54,169 nt of DNA from Pseudomonas fluorescens. GTDB lineage: Bacteria > Pseudomonadota > Gammaproteobacteria > Pseudomonadales > Pseudomonadaceae. The first letter of the stretch is position 1. Every line of letters begins with the position of its first letter. Under the pieces are notes generated by a model. That model did not search any database, was not told the DNA's origin, and saw only the letters and a program-made list of their open reading frames with translations. Of this stretch, positions 17,334-25,674 are shown in pieces. Location of the stretch: positions 71,198 through 125,366 of the forward strand of contig NZ_CABVHY010000023.1 of the NCBI RefSeq assembly GCF_902497875.1, written 5' to 3'. A program made the position numbers and the translations under genes.

Positions 17334-17466
17334 GTGGGCTTTGACGCGAGTCAGTCAAGGTTCGGGTGGCTCGAAAAGATCGTCCGAACGCGGCCCGAAC
17401 CTGCGGCAGCTCCTACACCAACCCGGTACAGCCTCGATATCGTGGTAAGCCACGCTCCCACAACAC

Positions 17467-18900
17467 TCAACGCATCATGTCTTTGACTATTTGCTCCTGC
17501 TCCATCAACTCCCGCTGCCGCGCATCGATTCTTGAAGACAGCGGGAAGTTGGTGCCGGCCCGGCGCTTGGCGAAATCGAGTTGCTGGAGGGCCTGACGAT
17601 AGTCGCCGACCAGCGCGAAGTATTCGGCCCGGGCCTGATGCAGGCCGATGATATTGCCGGACAGCCCGCGGGTTTCCGCCACCATGTACCAGACATCCGG
17701 ATCATCCGGGCGACTCTTGAGCAGATTATCGAGCGCTTTCTCAGCATCGGCGGGGCGGTTCTGCTTGAGCAGCAAGTCGACTCGCACATCGTTCAGCGGG
17801 TAGTTGCCGGGATATTGCGTCAGCATCCGATCCACCCGCGACTGGGCATCCGGCAGGCGATTGTTGGTGATGTCCAGGTCGACCTGCGCCAGGTTATAGG
17901 TGATGTCATTCGGTGACTTGGCCAGCAGCTGCTTGAGGTTCTCGCGAGCCTCATTCAATTGTCCGCCCTTGATCTGGGCGATCGCCAAGCCGTAGCGCGC
18001 GATGTCGTCCTTCGGATTTTCATCGAGCTGGGCGCGAAAGCGTTTGGCACCCAGGCCAGGGGTTTCTTCATAGACCAGCTGGACCCGTGCACGAATCAGC
18101 TGATAGCGCAGGCTGTCTTCGGTGCCGCCCGGCCTGGCTTGTTCAGCGCGGTTGCGGGTGTCGGCGATCCGCGATTCGGTGACTGGGTGAGTCAGCAGGA
18201 ATTCTGGTGGCTTGGCGTCGAAGCGGTACTGGCGCATCAACCGTTCGAACATGGTTGGCATGGAGCGCGGGTTGTAACCGGCTTTTTCCAGGTTGAGAAT
18301 GCCGATCCGGTCGGCTTCTTGCTCGTTCTGTCGCGAGAAACGCCGTTGTTCCTGAATCGCGGCGGCCTGAGTACCGGCGATCGCGGCGATGCCTGCGTCA
18401 CCGGCGCCGGCGGCGGCGATTACGATCCCTGCCAGTAACGCGGCCATCATCGGCACCTGCATGCGCTGCTGGGCTTCTACGCCGCGAGCAAAGTGGCGTT
18501 GCGACAAGTGAGCCAATTCGTGAGCCAGTACCGAGGCGTATTCGCCTTCGGTCTGAGCGCTGAGGAACAGCCCGCCATTGACTCCGACAATTCCGCCCGG
18601 CGCCGCAAAGGCGTTGAGTTGCGGGCTGTTGATCAGAATGAATTCCAGGCGCCGATCGTTGAGTTGGCTGGTCTCTACCAATTTATAGACGCTGGTTTCG
18701 ACGTAATCCTTGAGTTGCGGGTCGTTGAGCTGAGACACCTGGCTGCGCAACAGCGCCAGCCAGGCACGGCCCAATTGGTGTTCCTGTTGCGGCGAGACGA
18801 TGGCAGAACTGGCGTCGCCGAGTGACGGCAGGTCGTCGGCGAAGCCCGGTGAGGCGAGCAGGCAAGCGAGCGTCAGCAGGGTAGGGCGCAAAAAAGTCAT
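17467..18900 (-). CDS. bepA: Periplasmic M48 metalloprotease with TPR repeats (BepA/YfgC type)
   Basis: A 477-residue protein. The signal peptide MTFLRPTLLTLACLLASPGFA is followed by an M48 peptidase domain with the zinc motif HELAH in VLAHELAHLSQRHFA near residue 128, and EQEADRIG as the third ligand region. The C-terminal half has TPR-like repeats (about 290-450). BepA-type proteins degrade or assist outer-membrane proteins such as LptD with the BAM complex. The ATG at 18900 is used; the frame upstream begins only with a TTG. Confidence 0.88.
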   Translation of the reverse strand: MTFLRPTLLTLACLLASPGFADDLPSLGDASSAIVSPQQEHQLGRAWLALLRSQVSQLNDPQLKDYVETSVYKLVETSQLNDRRLEFILINSPQLNAFAAPGGIVGVNGGLFLSAQTEGEYASVLAHELAHLSQRHFARGVEAQQRMQVPMMAALLAGIVIAAAGAGDAGIAAIAGTQAAAIQEQRRFSRQNEQEADRIGILNLEKAGYNPRSMPTMFERLMRQYRFDAKPPEFLLTHPVTESRIADTRNRAEQARPGGTEDSLRYQLIRARVQLVYEETPGLGAKRFRAQLDENPKDDIARYGLAIAQIKGGQLNEARENLKQLLAKSPNDITYNLAQVDLDITNNRLPDAQSRVDRMLTQYPGNYPLNDVRVDLLLKQNRPADAEKALDNLLKSRPDDPDVWYMVAETRGLSGNIIGLHQARAEYFALVGDYRQALQQLDFAKRRAGTNFPLSSRIDARQRELMEQEQIVKDMMR

Positions 18901-18997
18901 GCACAAAGCCTTAGTCGACAAAGAGCTTACTGTAGCCGGACACTTGGCCCGGGACCAGATATTCTAGGCAGCTCTAACACCCGCACGGAGTGAAGCA

Positions 18998-19237
18998 ATG
19001 ACCGAAGCTGTAGAGTACGACGCCGAACTGGACGCCAGTGGTTTGAACTGCCCGCTGCCATTGCTCAAGGCCAAGCTGGAACTCAATCGCCTGCCCAGCG
19101 GTGCGGTACTCAAGGTAATTGCCACGGACGCTGGTTCTCAGCGCGATTTTCGCACCTTTGCCCGTTTGGCCGGTCATACCCTGCTTCACGAAGAAGATGA
19201 AGCAGGCGTCTATCGCTACTGGTTGCGCAAAGCCTGA
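18998..19237 (+). CDS. TusA-family sulfur carrier-like protein
   Basis: A 79-residue protein with the TusA/SirA signature: ASGLNCPLPLLKAKLEL at residues 13-29, with the Cys-Pro-x-Pro core. TusA proteins relay persulfide sulfur, for example in tRNA thiolation; this copy may be a paralogue with a different acceptor. It is followed after 31 bases by the perM-type gene, probably one transcript. Confidence 0.85.
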   Translation: MTEAVEYDAELDASGLNCPLPLLKAKLELNRLPSGAVLKVIATDAGSQRDFRTFARLAGHTLLHEEDEAGVYRYWLRKA

Positions 19238-19268
19238 GTTCTGCCTGGCCGCTATATAAGGATTATTG

Positions 19269-20339
19269 ATGTTCAAGGTGTTACGCGACTGGATTCAGCG
19301 CTATTTCTCCGACGAGGAGGCGGTGGTACTGGCCGTTCTCCTGTTCCTGGCTTTTACCGCGGTGCTGACCCTGGGTGGGATGCTCGCGCCGGTCCTGGCG
19401 GGGATGGTCCTGGCCTATCTGATGCAGGGGCTGGTGAGCACCCTTGAGCGCCTGCGCTTGCCCGGTGGCGCAGCGGTTGGCCTGGTGTTCGCCTTGTTCA
19501 TGGGTGTTTTGATGGTGTTCATCGTGGTGGTGGTGCCGTTGCTCTGGCATCAGTTGATCACCTTGTTCAACGAATTGCCGGGCATGCTCGTCAAGTGGCA
19601 ATCCTTGCTGTTGCTGCTGCCGGAGCGTTATCCGCACCTGGTGTCCGATGAGCAGGTGTTGCAGGCGATCGAAGTGGCACGCGGTGAAATCGGCAAGTTC
19701 GGCCAATGGGCGCTGACGTTCTCGCTGTCCAGCCTGCCGTTGCTGGTCAACATCATGATCTACCTGGTGCTGGTACCGATCCTGGTGTTTTTCTTCCTCA
19801 AGGACCGGGAAATGATCGGGCAATGGGTCCGAGGTTATCTGCCTCGTGAACGCGCATTGATTACCCGGGTTGCGCAGGAAATGAACCGCCAGATCGCCAA
19901 CTACATTCGCGGCAAGGTGATCGAGATCTTCATTTGCGGCGGGGTGACGTACATTGCCTTTGTCGCGCTGGGCCTGAACTACTCGGCATTGCTCGCGTTG
20001 TTGGTCGGGGTTTCGGTGGTGGTGCCGTACGTCGGGGCGGTGGTGGTCACCGTGCCGGTGCTACTGATTGCGCTGTTCCAGTGGGGCTGGAGTGATCAGT
20101 TCATCTATCTGATGGCGGTCTACGGAATCATCCAGACGCTGGATGGCAACGTACTGGTGCCGCTGCTGTTCTCCGAGGCAGTCAACCTGCATCCGGTGGC
20201 GATCATCTGCGCGGTGCTGTTGTTTGGCGGGCTGTGGGGCTTCTGGGGGATATTCTTTGCGATTCCGCTGGCGACCCTGTTCAAGGCAGTACTGGATGCC
20301 TGGCCGCGCAAGGAGCCGATGGTGGCGCCGTTGTTGTAG
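19269..20339 (+). CDS. AI-2E / PerM family transporter
   Basis: A 356-residue membrane protein with about eight helices, including VVLAVLLFLAFTAVLTLGG near residue 20 and the conserved family region LVLVPILVFFFLKDREMI near residue 165. The C-terminal part has PYVGAVVVTVPVLLIALFQWG and the typical DGNVLVPLLFSEAVNLHPVA. Members were annotated as autoinducer-2 exporters or as the permease PerM; others act as sodium/proton antiporters, so substrate is open. ATG at 19269 with TAAGGA upstream is the start. Confidence 0.85.
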   Translation: MFKVLRDWIQRYFSDEEAVVLAVLLFLAFTAVLTLGGMLAPVLAGMVLAYLMQGLVSTLERLRLPGGAAVGLVFALFMGVLMVFIVVVVPLLWHQLITLFNELPGMLVKWQSLLLLLPERYPHLVSDEQVLQAIEVARGEIGKFGQWALTFSLSSLPLLVNIMIYLVLVPILVFFFLKDREMIGQWVRGYLPRERALITRVAQEMNRQIANYIRGKVIEIFICGGVTYIAFVALGLNYSALLALLVGVSVVVPYVGAVVVTVPVLLIALFQWGWSDQFIYLMAVYGIIQTLDGNVLVPLLFSEAVNLHPVAIICAVLLFGGLWGFWGIFFAIPLATLFKAVLDAWPRKEPMVAPLL

Positions 20340-20375
20340 ATGTCATTGTCAGGCAGAAAATCGGTGGTGTCGTTC

Positions 20376-20482
20376 AAAAGATCGCAGCCTCGCTTCGCTC
20401 GGCAGCTCCTACGGATTTGCGTCCGCTCGTCCATCGGGTTGATCCGGTCGGCGTAGGAGCTGCCGCAGGCTGCGATCTTTTT
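20376..20482. repeat. Inverted REP pair between convergent genes
   Basis: AAAAGATCGCAGCCTCGCTT with GGCAGCTCCTACGG and, inverted, CGTAGGAGCTGCCGCAGG with CTGCGATCTTTTT form a large hairpin between the converging perM-type gene and bcp. The T-run on the plus strand could let it serve as a terminator. Confidence 0.75.
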
Positions 20483-20501
20483 GGGGCGCCGCTTATTCGG
20501 A

Positions 20502-20975
20502 TCAGGCCTTGTTCACGGCCTGAGCCGCAGCCAGCACCGCATCCACATGCCCCGGTACTTTCACGCCGCGCCATTCCTGACGCAGGATGCCATCCTTGTC
20601 GATCAGGAAGGTGCTGCGGTCGACGCCCATGTATTCCTTGCCGTAGAGCTTCTTCAGCTTGATCACATCAAACAGCTGGCAGATGGCTTCATCCTTGTCG
20701 CTGATCAGCTCGAAGGGAAACTCCTGCTTGCACTTGAAGTTCTCGTGGGACTTAAGGCTGTCGCGCGATAGGCCGAAGACTTCGGTGTTGGCTGCCTTGA
20801 ATTCCGCGTACTGATCACGAAAGCCCTGGCCTTCGGTGGTGCAGCCAGGGGTGCTGTCCTTCGGATAGAAGTAGATCACCACTTGCTTGCCCTTGAGCCC
20901 GGCGAGGCTGACGGATTGCCCGCTGGTGGCAGGCGCTTCGAAGTCGGCGACAGGTTGGTCGATGGCAACGGCCAT
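20502..20975 (-). CDS. bcp: Thiol peroxidase / peroxiredoxin Bcp
   Basis: A 157-residue AhpC/TSA-fold peroxiredoxin of the Bcp (PrxQ) group. The peroxidatic Cys lies in FYPKDSTPGCTTEGQGFRD near residue 45; no Cys lies five residues later, so the resolving thiol, if any, is elsewhere. It reduces hydrogen peroxide and organic peroxides using thioredoxin. It lies 10 bases after gcvR and is co-transcribed with it. Confidence 0.93.
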   Translation of the reverse strand: MAVAIDQPVADFEAPATSGQSVSLAGLKGKQVVIYFYPKDSTPGCTTEGQGFRDQYAEFKAANTEVFGLSRDSLKSHENFKCKQEFPFELISDKDEAICQLFDVIKLKKLYGKEYMGVDRSTFLIDKDGILRQEWRGVKVPGHVDAVLAAAQAVNKA

Positions 20976-20985
20976 GAAAGCTTCC

Positions 20986-21546
20986 TTACATTGGGTTCTG
21001 TGGGCGCCACGGTTCGATCAGCGCGTCGAGGTTCAGCGCGTCGGCGAAATCCAGGAACTGGTCGCGCAGCCAGCTGATCTGCACGCCGGCCGGCAGGGTC
21101 ACGGTGAAGGTCGCATTGAGCATGGTGCCGCCGGTCTGTGGTGCCTGATAGGTGTCGCAGGTCAGGTTCTCCAGCTCGACGTTATGGTCGATGAAAAACT
21201 GGCACAGCTCGTTGACGATGTCCGAGCGATAGGCCGAACTGACATACGCCACATAAGGCAGCGCCTCAGGGCGATTTTCCAGCGCGGCGCTACGCACCAC
21301 GTTGACCGTGAAGGCATGTTTCTTGGCCAGAGAGGGCAAGCCGGCCTCGAGGCGCGCCAACGCGTCCCAGGTGCCGGAAATCTGCAGGACCAGCGCACTG
21401 CATTCGCCGTGGCGAGTCAGGCGGGAGGTCACCACGGCACAGCGATTTTCATGGCTGGCGCGGCACAGGACGTTAGTCAGCTCCATGGGGTTGGCGCCGA
21501 GGGCACTGATGACAAGGAATTGTTCGCGGACTGTGGGGGTGGACAT
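20986..21546 (-). CDS. gcvR: Glycine cleavage system regulator GcvR-like ACT protein
   Basis: A 186-residue protein with two ACT domains. The first starts EQFLVISALGANPMELTNVL; the second covers about residues 95-175 with YVSSAYRSDIVNELCQFF. GcvR-type proteins sense glycine and control the GcvA activator of the glycine cleavage operon in E. coli. The regulatory target in Pseudomonas is inferred. Confidence 0.88.
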   Translation of the reverse strand: MSTPTVREQFLVISALGANPMELTNVLCRASHENRCAVVTSRLTRHGECSALVLQISGTWDALARLEAGLPSLAKKHAFTVNVVRSAALENRPEALPYVAYVSSAYRSDIVNELCQFFIDHNVELENLTCDTYQAPQTGGTMLNATFTVTLPAGVQISWLRDQFLDFADALNLDALIEPWRPQNPM

Positions 21547-21873
21547 GCAGCATTCCTAAAACGATGAGCGGTCGATACTTTTACCGGCCCGAGCGCGGGG
21601 AGCAAGCGTCCGGATACGAATTCGGAAACCCTGAACCAGAGGTTGCGACGAGCTCCAGTAAGGCGAGAGCGAAGGGCGGCAACGCAGGATCGGGGCTTCG
21701 GAGGCCGAAAAGGGAGGCTCAAACCTGGCGTACAAGCTTATCAGTACCGATCAAAGTCTGAAGGGTAGCGAAAACCATCGCTCAGGGGAATGGCGCGAGC
21801 GCAGTACTTCGCTTGTACAAGCATCTTGGCGCCAGTACCATTACCGCTCTCTTTTTCCGGCAGGAGCGGTTGC
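21547..21873. other. Intergenic region gcvR-dapA, no gene seen
   Basis: These 327 bases separate divergent gcvR and dapA. No open frame with a ribosome site or recognisable product is present and no strong promoter pair stands out. The last part carries CAGGAG before the dapA ATG. Confidence 0.5.
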
Positions 21874-22752
21874 ATGATTGCGGGCAGTATGGTGGCACTG
21901 GTCACACCCATGGATGCACAGGGTCGTCTCGATTGGGACAGCCTGAGCAAACTGGTGGACTTCCACCTGCAAGAGGGCACCAACGCCATCGTGGCGGTCG
22001 GCACTACAGGTGAGTCGGCCACCCTCGATGTGAACGAACACATTGAAGTGATTCGTCGCGTGGTAGCTCAAGTTGCAGGGCGTATTCCGGTGATCGCCGG
22101 TACCGGCGCCAATTCGACGCGTGAAGCGATCGAACTGACCACCAATGCGAAAAACGCCGGCGCCGACGCGTGCCTGCTGGTAACCCCTTACTACAACAAG
22201 CCGACCCAGGAAGGCTTGTATCAGCATTTCCGTGCGATCGCCGAAGCGGTCGACATTCCGCAGATTCTCTACAACGTACCCGGCCGTACTGCGTGTGACA
22301 TGCAGGCCGAGACCGTGATCCGTCTGTCGACCGTGCCGAATATCATCGGTATCAAGGAAGCCACGGGTGATCTGCAACGCGCCAAGGACATCCTGGCCGG
22401 CGTCAGCAGCGACTTCCTGGTGTACTCCGGTGACGACGCAACTGCAGTCGAGCTGATGCTGCTCGGCGGCAAAGGCAACATCTCGGTGACCGCCAACGTT
22501 GCTCCGCGTGCCATGAGCGACCTGTGCGCCGCCGCCATGCGTGGCGACGCCGTGACCGCCCGGGCGATCCACGAAAAGCTGATGCCACTCAATAAAACCC
22601 TGTTTATCGAATCCAACCCGATCCCCGTGAAATGGGCCCTGCACGAAATGGGCTTGATGCCGGACGGTATCCGTCTGCCGCTCACCTGGCTCAGTGCTGC
22701 CTGTCACGAACCGCTGCGGCAGGCCATGCGCCAGTCCGGCGTATTGGTTTAA
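21874..22752 (+). CDS. dapA: 4-hydroxy-tetrahydrodipicolinate synthase
   Basis: A 292-residue TIM-barrel enzyme condensing pyruvate with aspartate semialdehyde, the first step toward lysine and diaminopimelate. Family motifs: GTTGESATLDVNEH near residue 44, YYNKPTQEGLYQHF near residue 106 and the Schiff-base Lys in IIGIKEATGDL near residue 161. The ATG at 21874 follows CAGGAG; the longer frame is not supported. bamC begins 17 bases downstream, a conserved pairing. Confidence 0.96.
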   Translation: MIAGSMVALVTPMDAQGRLDWDSLSKLVDFHLQEGTNAIVAVGTTGESATLDVNEHIEVIRRVVAQVAGRIPVIAGTGANSTREAIELTTNAKNAGADACLLVTPYYNKPTQEGLYQHFRAIAEAVDIPQILYNVPGRTACDMQAETVIRLSTVPNIIGIKEATGDLQRAKDILAGVSSDFLVYSGDDATAVELMLLGGKGNISVTANVAPRAMSDLCAAAMRGDAVTARAIHEKLMPLNKTLFIESNPIPVKWALHEMGLMPDGIRLPLTWLSAACHEPLRQAMRQSGVLV

Positions 22753-22769
22753 TTGAGGAAGTACTACGC

Positions 22770-23885
22770 ATGAAGCGAATGGCCGGACTTTCCGCACTTG
22801 CCTTGATTATCTCCAGCACCAGTGGCTGTGGGTGGCTTTGGGGCCCGGAAGGTTACTTCCGCGACCGTGGCAGCGACTACCTGGAGGCGCAACAGACTGC
22901 GCCGATGCAATTGCCACCGGATGTCAGCACTTCCAAGCGCCTCGACCCGCTGTTGCCGATCCCGCGTAACGTGGCCGACGATAGCGTCAAGGGCGAATAC
23001 CAAGTGCCGCGTCCGCAGCCGTTGACGGCCAGCGCCGATGCCAGCGCCTACAGCCTGCAGAAAACCGGCGAGTCGCGCTGGGTCACGGCGCAGCGTCCGC
23101 CCGCGGAAGTCTGGCCAGTGGCCGTGCAGTTCTTCCAGGACAACGGTTTCCGCCTTGACGAACAACGCCCGCAGACCGGCGAGTTCACCACCACGTGGCA
23201 GCGCTCCGACGAGCTCTCCGCGTCGATGGCCAAACGCCTGGGCAGCACCACAACGGCGTCCGACAACGAATTGCGGGTACGGGTCCGGATCGAGCCAGGT
23301 GTGCAGCGCAACACCAGTGAAGTCTATGTGGTCAGTGCCGAGCGTCCTGCCGGCAGTACCGCCAATACCGAATTCACCAACCGCTCGGTCAACACCGGGC
23401 TGGACGCCGCGCTGGTCGATGAAATGCTCGCGAGCATGAGCCGTATCTCCGAGAAGGGCGGTTCGGTCTCCCTGTTGGCCGCACGTGATTTCGATACGCC
23501 TAACCGTGTCAGCCTCACTGAGGACGGCAGCGGCAACGTGGTGCTTAACCTCGGTGAAGACCTCGATCGCGCCTGGTCGAGTGTCGGTCGCGCGCTGGAG
23601 CAGGGCGAATGGCGGGTTGAAGACATCAACCGCAGTCTGGGCCTGTACTACATCAACCTCGCTGAAAAAGCCGAGACCAAAGACAACGAGCCAGGTTTCT
23701 TCGGCAAACTGTTTGGCAGCAAACCGGCGAAAGAAGAAGTTGAAGCCCGCGCCGAGCGTTATCAGGTTCGCCTGAGCAAGGTGGGCGACACCGTGCAAGT
23801 CACCGTCGAGAAAAACATCAACACCGTTGCGCCGCCAGAAGTGGCTCGCAAAGTGTTGAGCGTGATTCAGGACAACCTGGGCTGA
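22770..23885 (+). CDS. bamC: Outer-membrane assembly lipoprotein BamC
   Basis: A 371-residue lipoprotein of the BAM complex. The signal peptide ends in ISSTSGC with Cys20 as the lipidated residue (a weak lipobox). Then GWLWGPEGYFRDRGSDYLEA leads into an extended N-terminal region that contacts BamD. Two helix-grip domains follow, about residues 100-220 and 240-365. Located directly after dapA, as in E. coli. The start at 22770 follows TGAGGAAG. Confidence 0.93.
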   Translation: MKRMAGLSALALIISSTSGCGWLWGPEGYFRDRGSDYLEAQQTAPMQLPPDVSTSKRLDPLLPIPRNVADDSVKGEYQVPRPQPLTASADASAYSLQKTGESRWVTAQRPPAEVWPVAVQFFQDNGFRLDEQRPQTGEFTTTWQRSDELSASMAKRLGSTTTASDNELRVRVRIEPGVQRNTSEVYVVSAERPAGSTANTEFTNRSVNTGLDAALVDEMLASMSRISEKGGSVSLLAARDFDTPNRVSLTEDGSGNVVLNLGEDLDRAWSSVGRALEQGEWRVEDINRSLGLYYINLAEKAETKDNEPGFFGKLFGSKPAKEEVEARAERYQVRLSKVGDTVQVTVEKNINTVAPPEVARKVLSVIQDNLG

Positions 23886-23889
23886 TCAC

Positions 23890-24648
23890 ATGCGTTTTGC
23901 CGTTCTCGGCAGTGGTAGCCAAGGGAATGGCACGCTGATAGCCAGTAATGACACGTACATTCTGGTGGATTGTGGTTTCTCCCTGCGCGAAACCGAGCGA
24001 CGCCTGCTGCGTCTGGGTGTAAGCCCGACGCAGCTGAGCGCGATTCTGGTCACCCATGAACATGCCGACCACGTGCATGGCGTGGGTTTGCTGTCTCGGC
24101 GCTACAATCTACCGGTCTACCTCAGTCGCGGTACCTTGCGCGGGATGCGCAAACCGGTTGAACCCGCGGCTTTTCTGGCCGGTGGCGAGCAATTGCAGAT
24201 CGGCTCGTTGAGCATCGGCGTGATTGCCGTAGCTCATGATGCACAGGAGCCGACGCAGTATGTGTTCAGCGACGGTGAGCGGCGTTTTGGCCTGTTGACC
24301 GACCTGGGTTCGTATTGCAACAAGGTGCTGGACGGCTATCGGGACCTCGATGCGTTGATGATCGAGTCCAATCATTGCCGTGACATGCTGGCTCGCGGTC
24401 ACTACCCGTACTTCTTGAAGCAGCGGGTAGGCGGTGAACTGGGACATTTGAACAACCACCAGGCGGCATTCCTGGTGTCCGAGTTGGGCTGGCAAGGCCT
24501 GCAACACCTGGTCCTGGCCCATCTGAGCAGCAAGAACAACCTGCCGCAGCTGGCCCGGCAATGTTTTGTCGACACCCTTGGGTGCGACCCGGACTGGCTG
24601 CAACTGGCCGATCAAGATTCAGGGCTCGACTGGCGACATATCGCCTAG
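23890..24648 (+). CDS. MBL-fold metal-dependent hydrolase (YycJ-like)
   Basis: A 252-residue metallo-beta-lactamase-fold protein. It starts MRFAVLGSGSQGNGTLI and has the metal motif THEHADHVHG near residue 57, plus distal ligands in LTDLGSY, ESNHC and LAHLSSKNN. Similar proteins (YycJ/WalJ) are putative nucleases or phosphodiesterases; the substrate is not known in Pseudomonas. It lies 4 bases after bamC and 28 bases before purC, so likely part of one operon. Confidence 0.88.
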   Translation: MRFAVLGSGSQGNGTLIASNDTYILVDCGFSLRETERRLLRLGVSPTQLSAILVTHEHADHVHGVGLLSRRYNLPVYLSRGTLRGMRKPVEPAAFLAGGEQLQIGSLSIGVIAVAHDAQEPTQYVFSDGERRFGLLTDLGSYCNKVLDGYRDLDALMIESNHCRDMLARGHYPYFLKQRVGGELGHLNNHQAAFLVSELGWQGLQHLVLAHLSSKNNLPQLARQCFVDTLGCDPDWLQLADQDSGLDWRHIA

Positions 24649-24676
24649 CCCACCTACTTAGCAAGCGGAGCCCATC

Positions 24677-25390
24677 ATGGAAAAACGTGAAGAACTCTAC
24701 CGCGGCAAAGCCAAATCGGTTTACAAGACCGACGACGCTGACCGCTTGATCCTGCTGTTTCGCAACGACACCTCGGCGTTCGACGGCAAGCGCATCGAGC
24801 AGCTCGACCGCAAAGGCATGGTGAACAACAAGTTCAACGCCTTCATCATGCAGAAACTCGAAGAAGCCGGCGTGCCGACCCAATTCGACAAACTGCTGGG
24901 CGACAACGAATGCCTGGTGAAGAAACTCGACATGATCCCGGTCGAGTGCGTCGTGCGTAACTACGCCGCCGGCAGCCTGGTCAAACGCCTGGGCGTCGAA
25001 GAAGGCATCAAGCTCGAGCCTTACACCTTCGAACTGTTCCTCAAGGACGACGCCAAGGGCGACCCGTTCATCAACGAATCCCACGTCGTGGCATTCGGTT
25101 GGGGCACGGCCGAGCAACTGGTGCGCATGAAAGAACTGTCGCTCAAGGTCAACGAAGTGCTGAGCAAACTGTTCGACGATGCAGGCCTCTTGTTGGTCGA
25201 CTTCAAACTTGAATTCGGTGTGTTCCACGACGGCACCATCGTCCTGGGCGACGAATTCAGCCCGGACGGCTGCCGCCTGTGGGACAAGGATACCCGCAAG
25301 AAAATGGACAAAGACCGCTTCCGCCAGGGCCTCGGTGACGTTATCGAAGCCTACGAAGAAGTCGCCAAACGTCTGGGCGTACCGCTTTAA
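24677..25390 (+). CDS. purC: SAICAR synthetase
   Basis: A 237-residue phosphoribosylaminoimidazole-succinocarboxamide synthase of purine synthesis. It starts MEKREELYRGKAKSVYKT with the ATP-binding GKAKSVY motif. Conserved stretches include PVECVVRNYAAGSLVKRLG near residue 92 and LGDEFSPDGCRLWD near residue 193. The length is standard for bacterial PurC. Confidence 0.97.
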   Translation: MEKREELYRGKAKSVYKTDDADRLILLFRNDTSAFDGKRIEQLDRKGMVNNKFNAFIMQKLEEAGVPTQFDKLLGDNECLVKKLDMIPVECVVRNYAAGSLVKRLGVEEGIKLEPYTFELFLKDDAKGDPFINESHVVAFGWGTAEQLVRMKELSLKVNEVLSKLFDDAGLLLVDFKLEFGVFHDGTIVLGDEFSPDGCRLWDKDTRKKMDKDRFRQGLGDVIEAYEEVAKRLGVPL

Positions 25391-25434
25391 CCGACGCAAG
25401 CGACTGATAGCACGGAAAAATTTTGCTCAGGGGC

Positions 25435-25463
25435 TTCGCTTCTGGCAAAGGTGCTGTTATGAT
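25435..25463 (+). promoter_or_regulatory. Promoter of tRNA-Ser
   Basis: TTCGCT, 17 bases, TATGAT, ending 10 bases before the mature tRNA 5' end. The -10 is good and the -35 weak. Confidence 0.5.
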
Positions 25464-25473
25464 GCGCGCCGTT

Positions 25474-25563
25474 GGAGAGATGCCAGAGTGGCCGAATGGG
25501 ACGGATTCGAAATCCGTTGTACCTTCACCGGTACCTAGGGTTCGAATCCCTATCTCTCCGCCA
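25474..25563 (+). tRNA. tRNA-Ser(CGA)
   Basis: A 90-base class II tRNA. The acceptor GGAGAGA pairs with TCTCTCC, followed by G and an encoded CCA. The anticodon arm ACGGAT-TCGAA-ATCCGT carries CGA in the loop, reading UCG serine codons. A long variable arm (TACCTTCACCGGTACC region) and the T-loop TTCGAAT are present. The 3' half is the apparent prophage attachment site, since an integrase gene follows directly. Confidence 0.97.
25538..25563 (+). other. Probable attL core in the tRNA-Ser 3' end
   Basis: The T-arm and acceptor 3' strand of tRNA-Ser directly precede the int gene. Tyrosine integrases commonly use this part of tRNA genes, and the phage restores it. The exact core cannot be defined without attR, which lies beyond the window. 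Confidence 0.6.
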
Positions 25564-25578
25564 TTATTGAATAAGACT

Positions 25579-25615
25579 AAGCCCCTGTAATCGTTGAAGA
25601 TTACAGGGGCTTTTT
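25579..25615. terminator. Intrinsic terminator after tRNA-Ser
   Basis: AAGCCCCTGTAATC-GTTGAA-GATTACAGGGGCTT followed by TTT: a 14-bp perfect stem with a U-run, 15 bases after the tRNA. The inverted form also has an A-run, so it may end int transcription from the other side too. Confidence 0.9.
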
Positions 25616-25633
25616 CGTTTCTGTCATATTGTT

Positions 25634-25665
25634 TAGGGCATTTTTAGGGCATAAACCATGCCCTA
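25634..25665. repeat. TAGGGCAT repeat cluster, candidate integrase arm sites
   Basis: TAGGGCAT at 25634-25641 and 25645-25652 (11 bp apart), and the inverted ATGCCCTA at 25658-25665. They lie between attL and the int stop codon, where arm-type integrase or excisionase sites usually sit. Confidence 0.5.
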
Positions 25666-25674
25666 CATGCCGCT

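Noticed and set aside
21547..21873. Riboswitch upstream of dapA (lysine type)
   Set aside because: No recognisable lysine-aptamer core or expression platform could be found in this gap.
25179..25538. Forward frame running from purC into tRNA-Ser
   Set aside because: It is out of frame with purC and crosses the tRNA promoter and gene.
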